From Salarias fasciatus (lineage: Eukaryota > Chordata > Actinopteri > Blenniiformes > Blenniidae), in the NCBI RefSeq assembly GCF_902148845.1, contig NC_043760.1, positions 9,295,822-9,359,821 on the forward strand: 64,000 bases of DNA. Direction: 5' to 3'. Below the pieces are notes generated by a model. The model searched no databases and was not told where the DNA came from. It saw only the letters and a program-made list of their open reading frames with translations. A program made the translations under genes and the position numbers. Positions 1 to 12,214 of the stretch are shown in pieces. Positions within the stretch are counted from its first letter, which is position 1, and every line of letters begins with the position of its first letter.

Positions 1-221
1 CTGTAATTAAACCTCCCTGTGCTGTGCACCGTGACAGTGCAGGTCAGTGCTCTGCTGAATATACGGAGGAGGATTCTTTCCTCTCAAGTCACTTCAGGAT
101 GGTGCTCACAAATACAGAATGGAGAAAACAAAACTGAGGAAACAATCATTTCTGCTTCTCTTTAAAATCAAGCAACACAATGTAGCATCAAACTCCACTG
201 ACTCCAGTCCATATCCCAAAT

Positions 222-788
222 ACACTATATTGCCAAAAGTATTTGCTCACCTACCATAACACACATGAAATTAAGGGACCTCCCATTCTTAAACCACAGG
301 ATTTACTCGGACCTGGGTCCATCTTTTGAAGCTTTAACAGCTTCAACTCTGAGAGAAGGGTTTTACACACGGTTTAGCAGAGTGATTCATCCTCTCATAT
401 AAAGATCATATGAAGACTGGTCTGGAGCTATTGATTCTGAGAGTTGTGCGCTATGAGCCTCAGCATCCACTGACTGCACTCTAGGATTTTTTTTTGTGGA
501 TGAGTTGCCATTGTTCCCGATCGCTTCCACTTTGCTATAGTATTACTAGCCGCTGATTGTGAGAAAGTTTCCCCGCTTCCCAGCTGTTCTGATTTTGCAG
601 GAGGCATCCTATCAGTGTGCTGCTCTGGAATTCATTGAACCTTTGACAGCAAGTCATTCTTTACCGATGTTTATAGATTTAGTCTGCATACTGAGGTGAT
701 TGATTTTATAGAGCTGTGCCTGTGACCATGGAAGTGATTGGAACACCTGAATTCAAAGATTTACAGCATATACTTTGGCAATGGTGTA
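222..788 (-). mobile_element. Internally deleted Tc1-like DNA transposon
   Basis: The left end reads TACACTATATTGCCAAAAGT and the right end is a degraded inverse of it (ACTTTGGCAATGGTGTA), both at TA dinucleotides as expected for Tc1/mariner. Inside, on the minus strand, I recognise the 5' part of the common fish Tc1 element: the stretch at about 720-755 is the inverse of the usual region beginning 'aggtgttccaatcacttcc', and about 510-535 matches the region around 'atcgcttccactttg'. The left 100 bp correspond to the element's 3' end. The transposase body is missing, so this is a non-autonomous deletion derivative of about 570 bp. The family assignment is from memory of fish Tc1 copies. Confidence 0.75.
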
Positions 789-1795
789 TTTCTACACTGT
801 AAGAGTCAAACTGTCAATACGCACAATTTAACACTAGGTAATACAATATTAATGAGAATAACATGAAGCTTGGTTTAAGCGGAGAACGTTAGTGGGTCAG
901 TGGAGCATTCAGCAGAGTCCAGTTCACCTTGATGCAGACAAGAGGCCGCTGGGCTCTGTTTTACAATGCAGATTAATGTGAGGACACAGCGGGCTGCAGG
1001 ACCTGTTCCAGTTCACTGCATTCAAGAGGTGTTTTAGAAAAAAAAAACAGAGAGAGATGAGAGGAAAAGGTCAGAATTACGTAAAGTGCTTCAGATGTAA
1101 TGTCTCATCATTTGCATAATGTGTAACAAAGTGAGTATTTTAGAAAATAGCAGGGATCAGGTCGAGGGCGATATTTCTTTCAGACATGTCTTTCAAGAAC
1201 TGCCTATGCTTCTCTTCATGCTTCCACACACCTTCTAAATACTCAGACTGCCATTTCTGTTAATTTTGTTGAGTCCATGATCTACACCTCGCTGTTATGC
1301 AATCGCACATTCATCCTGCAAACCTGCTCCAGTCACATGGGTGCCTGTAAAAATGTGGGTTTTTTTTGCCATCTTGCATGAGCTGTAGAACATCAGCACC
1401 AAGCTAAATATGAGATTCTATTTAACTACAGGCACAATAACACAGAGAGAGAGAGCATGTCTCTGAGTGAACTCACTATAAATGTTGACATCAAATATGT
1501 GTGGCAGATGCATGACGCTATTTCTACACTATCTGGGGATTGAGTCTTGAGTGCTGTTCAGGACTGACATGGCTATTAAGCCCCCCACCCCCACCATGAC
1601 ATATATCTATGTCAATAGATGTAGAAACACTATCGACAGTTAGAAATTAAATTCTCTTGTCTTGTCTCATTATCACACAGCAGCATTTGAAAAATTTAGA
1701 TTAACGTAGTGTTTACTGTTTGTAATTTATTCTGTCAAGTGTTCATTTATGTCATTAATCATATATTCAGTTTTATTATCAATAATTGAACATGT
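789..1795. other. Stretch with no recognisable gene
   Basis: AT-rich sequence without a convincing coding frame or splice pattern. It holds short A, T and GA runs (about 1030, 1360 and 1445) and nothing I can assign to a repeat family. Confidence 0.5.
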
Positions 1796-1951
1796 TACTA
1801 AAGTACCATTAAGAGGTAATCCAAATTCGGACATATTTAAACACCTTTTTTCTAAAGTAATATAATAGCTACTTTGCCAAGTAATGAGTTACTTTTAAAA
1901 TATCATAACTCAGTTGCTAAGCTACTTTTTAAGAGTAACTTGCCCAAGCCT
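1796..1951. repeat. Terminal part of a hAT-like MITE
   Basis: The stretch ending AGTAACTTGCCCAAGCCTGG resembles the ends of a common fish non-autonomous hAT family whose termini read like an inverse of CAGTGTTGGGCAAGTTACTT, with internal runs of 'gttacttttaaa'. Only one end is visible, so the copy is truncated and no target-site duplication can be shown. Confidence 0.4.
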
Positions 1952-1997
1952 GGAGATAAATACACATGATTTAAGGGTGATAAAGTTATTTAAGTGT

Positions 1998-3700
1998 ATG
2001 ATATATAATTTATTCAATTTAAAAGCGCCTTTCACAACACCCAAGGACGCTGATCATTTATAACACCGAAAAAATTAAAAGCAGTGTTAACAACATAAAC
2101 ACAGAGCAACAACATTGAATGGTGAGTGTGACCATGAGCCATTATTGAAGCAGGACTGTCTGAACAGGTGATTTCTGAGTCTGGCTTTAAATAGTGGCAG
2201 GGAGTTAATGGTGCGGAGGTCAGGAGGGAGAGAGTTCCAGAGCTGGGGAGCAGAGCAAGTGAATGCTCTGTGCCCCATGGAGACGAGGCGGGTAGGGGGG
2301 GACAGAAAGCTGAAGGCTGAAGGAAGAGCGGAGTGAACGGACAGGAGTGGCGATGTGGAGGAGGTCAGATATGTAAGGTGGGTCCTGGTTATGGAGTGCT
2401 TTGAAAGTAATGACAAGTGCCTTATAGTTAATTCTTTGTTTTATTGGAAGCCAGTGGAGTTGTTGTAAGATGGGGGTGATGTGGTGAATGGTGGGAGTCC
2501 GTGTAATGAGGTGAGCTGCAGAGTTTTGGAGGAGCTGCAGTTTCTGGAGGGATTTGTTGGGGAGACCAAAGAGAAGTGCGTTGCAGGAATCAATCCGGGA
2601 GGTGACGAGGCTGTGGACAAGGATGGAGTGGTTTGAGGAATGAGGAAGGGTCGGAGACGAGAGATGTTGTGCAGGTGAAAGTATGCAGACCGAGTAATGA
2701 TACTGATGTGGGAGTGGAAAGAGAGTGTACTGTCAAGGATGACACCCAGGCTCTTGACCTGAGGGGAGGGAGGGACAGTCGAGTTGTGGATGGAAATGGA
2801 AAAACTGTTAGATTTAGAGAGAGTGGAGGGGTCGCCGACAAGGAGGACTTCGGTTTTAGAACTATTTAGTTTCGAGAAATTGAGAGTGAACCAGAAGTGA
2901 ATTTCTTGTAGGCAGAGGGAAAGGAAGGCAGGAGGAAGTGATGAAGATGGCTTGGGAGAGAGGTAGAGCTTGGTGTCATCCGCGTAGAAGTGGAAATTTA
3001 TATTGTGTTTATGGAAGATGTGACCCAAGTGGGAGAATGTAAATGATGAAGAGAAGGGGACCCAGGACAGAACCCTGGGGCACGCCAACAGAGACAGAGA
3101 AGGTGTTGGACTTATGAGATTTGAGTTGAATGAATTGTGTGCGATCAGAAAGATAGGAGGTGAACCAAGCGAGGGGTGTGCGGGAGATGCCAATAGATGA
3201 GAGTCTGAGAAGCAGAATGCTATGAGAAATGGTGTCGAATGCTGCTGTGAGATCAAGGAGGATGAGAATGGAAAGTAAACCAGAGTCTGAGGCTCAAAGG
3301 AGGTCGTTGGTGGAGAATAGCGCCAAAACCTATATAAAATCAGCTGACAAGATACGTCCCAGCAGCATCTCGTGACACTGAGGAAGAAGGCTGACAGCCT
3401 TCGAAACTGTCAGGTAAACAAACAATACCACATTGGTCTGTTTAGAAGAACTTTTGCCTTTAGATGTCATTAGTGATGAGATGATTGTGGAGTTGAGAGG
3501 TTACAGATTTTTCAAGGATTTTGGAGAGGAATGGTAAGTTGGAAATAGGACGAAAGTTATTGAAATTAGATGGGTCCAAGCCGGGTTTTTTCAGGATAGG
3601 GGTCACACTAGCGGTTTTGAATGAGTGAGGGACAGTGCCAGAAATAAGAGAGGAATGAATGCTCCAAGCTGTGATCATACCTTCCTACCTTCCTACCTAA
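1998..3700 (-). mobile_element. L2-type LINE, 5'-truncated, reverse transcriptase and 3' end
   Basis: Minus-strand translation gives L2/Maui-type reverse transcriptase pieces in order: ILKKPGLDPSN and FRPISNLPFLSKILE (3680-3460), [16 protein letters not shown] (about 3255-3210), the catalytic [10 protein letters not shown] (about 2980), [11 protein letters not shown] (about 2750) and the C-terminal [13 protein letters not shown] (about 2230). The 3' end around 1998-2060 has the typical 'aagcgcctttcacaacacccaagg' style tail, shortened. Roughly 130-150 bp of unrelated sequence around 3300-3440 interrupts the RT, and the pieces are not in one open frame, so it is dead. The element splits an older repeat whose halves lie at 1975-1998 and 3702-3757. 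Confidence 0.8.
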
Positions 3701-3759
3701 TATGGACATTATTTAAGTGTGAGAGATGTGTACAATTACATACATTTAAAATGTTTATG

Positions 3760-4862
3760 TGGCAAGGCACCAGGGGTGGACGAGATTCGCCCTGAGTACC
3801 TCAAGTCTCTGGATGTGCAGGGACTGTCTTGGTTGACACGTCTCTGCAACATCGCGTGGCAGTCGGGGACGGTGCCTCTGGATTGGCAGACCAGGGTGGT
3901 GGTTCCCCTGTTTAAAAAGGGGGACCGGAGGATGTGCTCCAACTATAGGGGGATCACACTCCACAGCCTCCCCAGGAAAGTCTATTCCAAGGTACTGGAG
4001 AGGAGGATCCGACCGATAGTCGAACCTCGGATTCAGGAGGAACAATGCGGTTTTCGTCCTGGTCGTGGAACAGTGGACCAGCTCTACACCCTCCATAGGG
4101 TGCTCGAGGGCTCGTGGGAGTTTGTCCAACCAGACCACATGTGTTTTGTGGACTTGGAGAAGGCGTTCGACCATGTCCCTCGTGGTGTCTTGTGGGGGGT
4201 GCTCCGGGAATACGGAGTCCGGGGCCCCTTGTGAAGGGCCGTCCGGTCTTTGTATGACCGGAGTAGGAGTCTGGCCCGCATTGCCGGCAGTAAGTCGGAC
4301 CTGTTCCCGGTGCATGTTGGACTCCGGCAGGGCTGCCCTTTGTCACCGGCTCTGTTCATTATTTTTATGGACAGAATTTCTAGGTGCAGCCAGGGGCCAG
4401 AGGGGGTCCGGTTCGGGGACCACAGGATTTCATCTCTGCTTTTTGCAGATGATATTGTCCTGTTGGCTTCATCGAACCTAGACCCACAGCATGCACTGGG
4501 GCGGTTCGCAGCTGAGTGTGAAGCGACAGGAATGAGGATCAGCACCTCCAAATCCGAGGCCATGGTCCTCAACCGGAACAAGGTGGCCTGCCCCCTCCAG
4601 GTCGGTGGAGAGACCCTAGCCAAGGTGGAGGAGTTTAAGTATCTTGGGGTCTTGTTCACGAGTGAGGGACGGATGGATCGTGAGATTGGCAGGCGGATCG
4701 GTGCAGCGGCCGCAGTGATGCGGTCGTTGTATCGTTCCGTTGTGGTGAAGAGGGAGCTGAGCCGAAAGGCGAAGCTCTCGATTTACCGGTCAAGCTACGT
4801 TCCCACCCTCACCTATGGTCATGAGCTTTGGGTCATGACCGAAAGGACAAGATCAGTATACA
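3760..4862 (+). mobile_element. RTE-like LINE fragment (reverse transcriptase)
   Basis: The frame starting at GKAPGVDEIRPEYL covers RT palm and fingers: VVVPLFKKGDRR, NYRGITLHSLPRK, EEQCGFRPGRGT, the palm motif FVDLEKAFDHVP, QGCPLSPALF, the catalytic LLFADDIVLLAS (about 4440) and FKYLGVLFTSEGR. It ends at YVPTLTYGHELWVMTERTR where homology stops abruptly. One in-frame TGA at 4232-4234 replaces an expected leucine codon; both halves are in the same frame. Both the endonuclease part and the 3' end are absent. I recognise this as a very abundant fish LINE; the clade (RTE/Rex3-like) is provisional. Confidence 0.8.
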
Positions 4863-5157
4863 GTAGTACAATGAGATTACATTGAAGCGAGAGAAGAAGC
4901 AGAACTGGGAACCGGTTCCACATGGTAGGAGCCCGGGATTAAGTAAACGCTTACACCCACTGGGTCCGGGTTACCTCGATTAATCGGTGGAGCAGCTGTT
5001 TTGATTGAAGCCCAATTAGAATTACACCCATTGAATCCAGGCTGTCTCAATGGATCAGTCAGCCGCGATTGATGTTCTGTCTGCGATCCTTTAAAGCATG
5101 GCACTAGTCCACCTAAGAGACAGCCTTTTCGTCCAGGGTTCAATCAAACAAACAAAA

Positions 5158-5160
<3 letters not shown>

Positions 5161-5235
<75 letters not shown>
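5161..5235. repeat. (CA)n microsatellite
   Basis: About 37 CA units in an almost pure array. Open frames across it on either strand are composition artefacts. Confidence 0.95.
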
Positions 5236-5238
<3 letters not shown>

Positions 5239-5522
5239 CTCAGCAACAGAGATTCACGTGATGCAGAAAAAAAGAGGACAGGGGGAGAAAAAGTTTCTCC
5301 ACAGGTCACCAAAACACACACATCCATACTGGCAGAGCGAGACAGAGGTAACAAATTTGAAAACCGAGAGCAGACGGATCCAGCCGAGTGCAGTCGATGT
5401 GTGACCAGCGCGGAGAGCGCAGGCAGCAGATATGCCTCCAATACGAACAGCCAAGCGCCGGCGCGGAGATGTTTGCGGCACGTGCAGCGCTTCCGCGTCC
5501 AGTGCGTTCCTGGCTTTAAATG

Positions 5523-5795
5523 CATCCCACTCCACAGCTGGATTTGACAGCGAGCCCTCATTATTCAACCAATATTCCTGAATTTCATTCTGAATAAATT
5601 CCATGGAATGCTCATCCTTAAACAGACGACGTGTTGCACCTCCATCTGGTGGGTCCGGGTCTTTATATTCTATCCAAATGGAAAAGCAGCCCGACCGGTG
5701 CATGGTCTGATAATAAAATCGAACCTATAGACGACTGCTCAGTCTTTCAACCGAATGATTTGGAGACAAGAACATAATCTATTCTTGAATAAGGA
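5523..5795 (-). mobile_element. L1/Tx1-type LINE fragment, end of endonuclease domain
   Basis: Minus-strand frames give IDYVLVSK and then LLSDHAPVGLLF, the RIDY and SDHxPV signatures near the C-terminal end of an apurinic endonuclease of L1 type, followed in another frame by WIEYKDPDPPD and the post-endonuclease segment EFIQNEIQEYWLNN. The frame changes and there is an early stop after the IDY segment, so it is a decayed internal fragment of ORF2. Confidence 0.65.
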
Positions 5796-5879
5796 TTATG
5801 TTTCATGTTTCGTGTTTATTTATTTCATTTCATTCATAATATATAATCAATTTAATTATACAAATCTCTTAATCTTCAT

Positions 5880-6360
5880 GTGTTATCATGTGAAAATATA
5901 GGAGCAGACAGAAGACAAGTCTTATATACGTCTGCCCCTTCGCTGCAACACATTTTCCCAGGGCAACCAGCACTTAGTCCATGTACTTGGATTCTAGTTC
6001 AACTACTACAGAACATACATACATATAAAAAAACCCAACAACAAACAAACATACAACTAAACCAAACAACAAATAAACAAAAAAACAAAAAACAAAATAA
6101 AACTACTCCCTTCCTCAGTCATCCAATTCATAATTTTTGATTTTTTTTCTTCTTTAAACTTTTTTTTAAACTGAAACATCACTGTACAATTCTTTAACTC
6201 CATGTTTTGTGCGTTCCATAGCTTTGTACCTACAACAGAAATACATATCTGCCTTAGCGTCGTCCGAGCAAACTGGTGTTTAAAATCATATGGTCTCCTA
6301 TGATTTCCACTCTCTGATCTAATCTCAAATAGCTGTTGAAGCTGTTTTGGTCAAACTTTA
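5880..6360 (-). mobile_element. LINE 3' end, decayed
   Basis: Minus-strand translation contains RPYDFKHQFARTT, ISVVGTKLWNAQN and LKNCTVMFQFKKKFK, matching the C-terminal tail found in many fish LINEs (a 'KLWN ... FKK' pattern). It is followed downstream by an A-rich tract (plus 6020-6105) that would correspond to 3' UTR material. The clade cannot be fixed from this remnant. Confidence 0.5.
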
Positions 6361-7595
6361 AAGGGGACGTTGATCGGCCGGTTTTGCTCATTCGTATTTA
6401 ATTTCTAGCCCCCCCTAGAGGGCCTATACAGGATAACCAGCACTGAAAGCTTCTTAGATCTGTGTCTTTTACTGCGTCGTTTCCTTGCTTTTCCTCCTTC
6501 CTCCGAAAACGCTCTGTTCAGTTGACTCCATCCGAGTCTCATCCATGTGCGCATTCCAGTAGCTGTGATTGGTCACACCCATTTTTCCGGTACGGAAGTC
6601 GAGATAACTGACAAGCGTTGCCATATCAGCTGTTTGTGAAATGGCACATTCTTCAGAAATCCAGCCTTACCTTTTGAACATATTGTGCCTCTTTTGTGTA
6701 ATCACTTCAATTTAATTTCGCGTTGCGTTCAAGGACCTCCTCGACGACTCTTGGTGTAGCATACAATGTGCTATTATGCTAGGATAACTCCGATGCACCA
6801 TAGACATGCTGCACTATGTTTTCGTTTCAACTTGTAATGACCCCACACTTTGTGTCCCAAAACGCTTACTATTATTATTATTATGGTAGAAAACATTCAC
6901 CCACTTGCCCCGTGTGGCAGATAACCCTGCTATTTACTCGCCAAACAGAAAATTCACCTGCCGTTGGCGGCTGTTAATTTTGGACGTTGGTGGTAATTCT
7001 AACTTTTTTGCGCTCTTCCCCTATCAGCTGATGATTTCGTCGAGCACCCAACCTTACCATCTAAAATAACTTTTATAGCTAACACAAAATAAACACAGGA
7101 CACTGAAAAGTTCTAATTTACCGCTTTACCGTCAAGCTATGCTTTTTTCGGACAATAGGCCTATATGTTTTTTCTGAGAGTTAGTGTGCGTCCAGAGAGA
7201 AGTAAGTCGGCCTGTTCAGTGCATGTTATTGTTGTATCTCTCCTGTTTGTGGCGAGGTTGCTAAAAGCTAACGCTATGCATGATTAGCAATGCTAATGAG
7301 TGATGATAGAGGATCATAGAAGCTAACAACACATTCTGGCTGATCTTATGATAATGTTTTCATGCTATGTTGGGCTTTGTTTATCTGTGTGGAGTTGTCT
7401 ATACATGTATATTGTTTGGAATGATGGATAAGTGTGGTGGGTCATTAATGATTATTGTTTTCTGTTTATTCATAGAACAACACACACATATACACACTCA
7501 CAGAATAGAAATGTACCCTGTCTGTTGAGGACCATTAAAGCTGCATAAAGGGACATACATCTCAGTGTCATCCTTTGGTTGGATTAAGTCTTGGG
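6361..7595. other. Stretch with no recognisable gene
   Basis: No plausible coding frame or conserved splice sites. The first bases (about 6358) read TTTAAAGGGGAC, which faintly mirrors the TTTAAAGGGATA end of the repeat at 10066 read inversely. The two could be ends of one older element split by the LINE at 7600, but I see no further inverted homology. Confidence 0.35.
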
Positions 7596-7599
7596 GGAA

Positions 7600-9590
7600 C
7601 ACAAACACGTTCTGACCGACGCGTGCTCTGCGATTGCAGATAAGGAACCCAGTCACAGTTTTGAGCCTCCATTACAACCACCAAGAAAATCACCTGCTAT
7701 TCAAACCAGAAACCCTGGCTGAATGTGGAGGTGAGAGCTCTACTGAAGGCCAGGGATGCTGCGTTCAGGGCAGGTGAGGCATCAGCACTTTAGAGTGGCA
7801 AGAAGACAACTGACTGCAGGCATCGCAAGGGCCAAAGCCATATACGCCCAGAAAATCCAGGGCCACTTCACCACCAACGACTCACGGCGTATGTGGAAGG
7901 GTATTAAGTGTATTACAGACTACAAGGCCAGGAATGCACAATGCCCCAGAGACCCCTCCTTGCCGGATGCATTAAACAGGTTCTACTCTCGCTTTGAGGA
8001 TCCAAACTCCCCTCCCCCCAGCACCAGACTCATATCTTCACCTGACATGCCCCTCAGTGTGACCGCAGCAGACGTAGGGAAGACCCCTCTGGGTATCAAC
8101 CCCTGCAAGGCTGCAGGCCCTGACAACATCCAGGGGCGGGTACTGAGGGACTGCGCCGACCAGCTGTCTGAGGTGCTGGCAGACATTTGCAACACCTCAC
8201 TGTCACTGTCATCTGTCCCCACCTGCCTAAAGACTGCTACGATTGTTCCTGTCCCCAAGTGCTCCACAGTGACAGGCCTGAATGACTATCGACCGGTTGC
8301 CCTAACCCCGATCGTCATGAAGTGCTTCGAGAGGCTAGTCATGACCCACATCAAAGACTCCATCGACGTCACTGTGGACCCCCATCAATACGCCTACAGG
8401 AGAAACCGCTCCACTGATGACGCCATCTCATCAGTGGTCCACACAGCCCTCACCCACTTGGAGAGCAAAAAATCCTACGTCCGTTTGCTCTTCCTGGACT
8501 TCTCCTCAGCCTTCAACACCATCATCCCACAGACTCTGGTGCAGAAGCTTTCCTTTCTTGGGCTGAGATCCACACTGGGGAACTGGGTCCTGCACTTCCT
8601 GACCAACAGACCTCAGACCGTCAGGATCCATAACACCATCTCCTCCTCCATCAGCCTCAGCACCGGCTCCCCCCAGGCTGTGCTGAGCCCCCTCCTGTTC
8701 ACTCTGCTGACATACGACTGCTCGGCGACACACTCCGGCTGTCACATTGTGAAGTTTGCGGACGACACAGCAGTAGTGGGATGCATCTCCGACAACGATG
8801 AGTCCAATTACAGAAAGGAGCTGGAGCACCTGGTGCAGTGGTGTGGAGACAACAACCTCTGCATCAATGTGAAGAAGACCAAGGAGATTGTGTTGGACTT
8901 CAGAAAGGACAAGTGCCCCCTCTCTTCCCTGCACATCGGCGGAGCAGCCGTGGAGACGGTCTCCAGCTACAGGTACCTGGGTGTGCACATATCCAGTGAC
9001 CTCACCTGGAGGATGAACACCTCCTGTCTGGTCAGGAAAGCCCACCAGCGACTCTACTTCCTCAGGAAGCTGCGGAAGTCTGGGCTGGGGAGCCCGGTCC
9101 TGAAAAGCTTCTACCGATTGTGCGGTGGAGAGCGTCCTCAGCACCTGCATCACCGTGTGGCATGGCAGCTGCACTGCTACTGAGAAGAAGACTCTGCAGA
9201 GGGTGGTGAAGGCTGCACAAAGAACTGTTGGGAGCAGCTTGCCCACCATCTCGGACCTCTACTCTTCACGTTGCAGGGGGAGGGCTCTTCGCATCTTCAA
9301 AGACACCACTCATCCGGCACACAGCCTGTTTCAGCCCCTTCCCTCAGGAAGGCGGCTGAGGAGCAGAGCAGAACCACCAGACTCAGGAACAGCTTCTTTC
9401 CTGAAGCTGTTAGACTGCTGAACTCCAGTCGTGCTCTCTAGGCTCCTACTCCGCACTAGAGAGACACTGCTTTCACTTAGCACTGGACACTTTGCACACC
9501 AGGTTACTGCTCTTGTAACACTGTCTGCAAATACTTTTATTATTTATTTTTTATTTTATTTTATTTGTATCCTTATTATTATTAGTATCC
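7600..9590 (+). mobile_element. Jockey/CR1-group LINE, nearly full reverse transcriptase and 3' end
   Basis: The frame begins with [17 protein letters not shown] (about 7700) and continues through the post-endonuclease linker to RT motifs: PVPKCSTVTGLNDYRPVALT, the palm LFLDFSSAFNTIIP, WVLHFLTNRPQTVRI, the catalytic VKFADDTAVVG (about 8755), INVKKTKEIVLDF and YRYLGVHISSDLTW. The C-terminal tail has CITVWHGSCTATEKK and THPAHSLFQPLPSGRR. Single-base frameshifts are visible near 7790, at about 9119 and near 9365, so it is inactive but young enough to read almost end to end. The endonuclease is missing (5' truncation). The AT-rich 3' tail runs to about 9590. Confidence 0.85.
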
Positions 9591-9594
9591 CTTG

Positions 9595-10066
9595 AGTTAC
9601 TCCTAGAGTTAGGCTTCTGACCCAGGACCTTCACTACGCTGTGAAATATGAATGCAAAATTACGAGATTGAGTTGTTTATGCGAAGATTGCTAAGAGGAA
9701 CTACTTACTAAATATGGCGTCTGGGCGTAGTGATTTCAAAAGGAAAAGTAGTTCCCAGTATTTGCTTCAGTGTCGTAATGCTACAATATTATTTGTTGGT
9801 GTTCCACAGCATAGTTAATGTGCGGACTACAACGTGTCCACCAAAGTATTTGGGGGTTGTTGGATTTTGTATTTGATGAGTTTGATGAGGGGGAACAAAA
9901 ATACCATTCACTTCCATTGTGTCCGTCCCGAAAACCTTCCCCGACTCGCCTCAGAATAAACAACAGCTCGCCCTCACAAAAAAAGTAAGTACGCTGTTCA
10001 AAATGACTAAGGAATTGCGCTAAATGGGCCAATTTGCCAAAATGTTGAAGTATCCCTTTAAAAGGT
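9595..10066 (-). repeat. Unclassified fish interspersed repeat
   Basis: I recognise this stretch as part of a family common in fish introns. Read inversely it starts AAAGGGATACTTCAACATTT and runs through 'tttggcaaattggccc' and 'tttggtggacacgttg'. A second short piece of the same family, with 'actttggtggacacgtt', lies at about 10124-10170. No coding capacity is seen; the class (possibly a DNA element) is not certain. Confidence 0.5.
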
Positions 10067-10409
10067 ACATGGAAAATCTTGACTCAATTGATAGGAAATA
10101 AGTATGTTTCCACAGATCTTCCCAACTACAACCCCAAAACACTTTGGTGGACACGTTAAAATCCGCACATTTGTACACATAGCAATTGACTTTAGAAGAC
10201 AAGATAAAACAACACATCACAGCACTTCCACACTTCCACACCAGAGGGGGCGCTGTGTGGTTGAGTTGAAGTAGAAAGTGGAGAAGAGCAGTCAGTGTAT
10301 CTGGAGTTGGAGTTATTAAAATATTGAAAACTGGATAACCCACACACAGCCATAACGACGGAGATCCTCCACCAGTCAGATTCATGTGTTCATTCAGACT
10401 TTTCCATAC

Positions 10410-10656
10410 CTGTTCTGTGTAACTCGGCTTCAGGTTTCCAGATGATTTCTAGCAGTCTGGGATGATGAACAACCGCTTCCTCGTACCGGACGATCTTTTG
10501 TTGGAGCACAGAGGAGATTTCCTCAGCAGCAGCAGTCAGAATCCGGGTGGTCAAGTCTCTCACAGAGTCCAGGGAATTTCCACCATCAGCAGCAGACTCC
10601 TCAACATCCACCTCCTCCTCTTTAATATGTGGAGCTTCATGTTCCTCCTGCTTCAG
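10410..10656 (-). pseudogene. Orphan copy of the second exon of a ZNF gene
   Basis: This is a near copy of exon 2 of ZNF gene A (15656-15946): it encodes CLKQEEHEAPHIKEEEVD, then DSVRDLTTRILTAAAEE and a coiled helix ending AELHRT, and keeps the donor GTATGG at its 3' end. Homology extends past the donor to about 10172, so the copy was made at the DNA level, not through an mRNA. It breaks off at about 10656, before the acceptor, where a different sequence and an L1 fragment begin. With no acceptor it is unlikely to be spliced into any transcript. Confidence 0.75.
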
Positions 10657-10859
10657 GCATACTACAGTATTTACAATTATCTCCAATATAACTAAATAAA
10701 TGACTCTCAGGGTCTACATCATTTAAATCATACAAATTTTCTTCACTGGAACCCGTGAGGATTTGACTTCCAACCATCTCAGTCATTGTCACCTTTATAA
10801 TGTCTATAACCTATCCTTCAGGAAGCAAACCCCCACACATTCGTTCTTCTACATTCGAC

Positions 10860-12000
10860 CCGTACCTTTAGTCCTTGACCTTTCCATGCCGATTCCAAGA
10901 GTCCAGTAATGTCTTAACACTTGCCACTAGTTCATCTTCATTTTCTCTCGTCCTCCTCTTCCCAGCGCCTGCTGTCTGCCAACCTGCTGCCTTTAATATA
11001 GTCTCAAAGTCTGGTTTGGCAGCTGGGAAATCCGCTGTAACGCCGTACGCTCGTACACCCTCAGCTGCGGCTTGTGGGTTATCACACAACTTGAATTGCC
11101 CATCCTTCTCAAATACTTTCAGTTTAGCAGGATACACGATTCTTGACTTTATGTTCTTTTGTAGGAGTTGTTTTCTTATCTTTCCGCATTGTCTGCATTC
11201 CTTATAAACTCGGTCAGTGAAGTCATCCTCGAAATAAATCCTCTTGTCTTTGATCTTCAGGTCCTTTGTTTCCCATGCCGCCTGTAACACCCGCTGTTTC
11301 ATCTTCTCACTCTAAAAGCGGACTATTATTGACCTGAGCCGATGTTCTGTCCCCTTTCTTTTTCCCAATCCTGTGCGCTGCTGTTATGCTGTTTTCTTCG
11401 AGGCTGATGCGCAGTACATCCCGAATAATCTCTTTGACAAACTCCACCACATCACCGCTCTCCGTTAAATTCTCACAAACAGAATGTATTCTCAGATTGC
11501 ACTTGCGGGAATGGGATTCCATTTGCTCACATCTTTCTTCCAATTGTTTCTGAAGACACATGCTGTGCAGTAGCGCATTTATCACTGTGTTTTGACAATT
11601 CTCACTTTCCGCGATTCTTAACTCAGCTGCATCCAATCTTGTGCTCAAATGTCCAAAGCTCTCATGCAACTCACCCACTTCTTGTTTTATTCCCTCAAGG
11701 TTTTTGCCAGTTTCAGCACGGAACTCTTTAATTTCACGTAGTGTTTCAGCAAGGCTCAAGTTGTGTTCTCCTTCTGATTCAGAATGATCATCAGCTGTGC
11801 GCACGCCACTGCTGCCGGTTCCTGCACGTCCTCGTCCTTTGACCATTTCCAAATGTTTTTAGTTTAACTCACGTCCGGAGTATTCAGTTCAACTCACTGT
11901 CAATTGTTAACGTTGGTATTCAGTTTATTAACCTAAATTCAGCAAAAGTTTGTTGCGAGGTACACTCTCCCGTGTACCGGCTGCTGCCATCTTGATGACG
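10860..12000 (-). mobile_element. L1/Tx1 LINE, 5' end and ORF1
   Basis: Minus strand. ORF1 starts at 11852 and encodes a coiled-coil segment (LREIKEFRAETGKNLEGIKQ onward, with heptad spacing), then an RRM-like part (NLRIHSVCENL, ITAAHRIGKKKG) and the C-terminal RNA-binding domain (IKDKRIYFEDDF, GWQTAGAGKRR) ending near 10868: the layout of L1 ORF1p. A frameshift just after the RIGKKKG segment and an in-frame TAG before EKMKQRVLQ break it. The segment 11853-12000, ending in CCATCTTGATGACGTCA read on the plus strand, would be the 5' UTR. ORF2 is absent, an unusual 5'-only remnant. Confidence 0.75.
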
Positions 12001-12214
12001 TCATGTGACATGCGAGTGAGAGTAGAAGCGTAGAAGTAGAAGAGTAGAAGCGACATTCCTTTTCTGCCTGGTGGAAAAACCTCCACACATCTCCTAGCTA
12101 TAGATCCTCCGTCATTGTATCAGCGGCTCTCTGACCCCTGAAGGTCTCATTAAACCCCATGTTTAGGTTTTATCAGTGCTGGAGTCTCTGACAGCAGGTA
12201 TGCATTGCAGGGGA

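Noticed and set aside
3755-4659. Long minus-strand frames over 3755-4659
   Set aside because: Antisense shadows of the RTE-like reverse transcriptase.
5091-5561. Cysteine-valine or histidine-threonine proteins across GT/CA arrays (also at 19144, 20087, 24355, 42870)
   Set aside because: Pure microsatellite translation with no conserved flanking domain.
8506-9249. 247-residue minus-strand frame
   Set aside because: Antisense of the reverse-transcriptase frame of the LINE at 7600-9590, no domain of its own.
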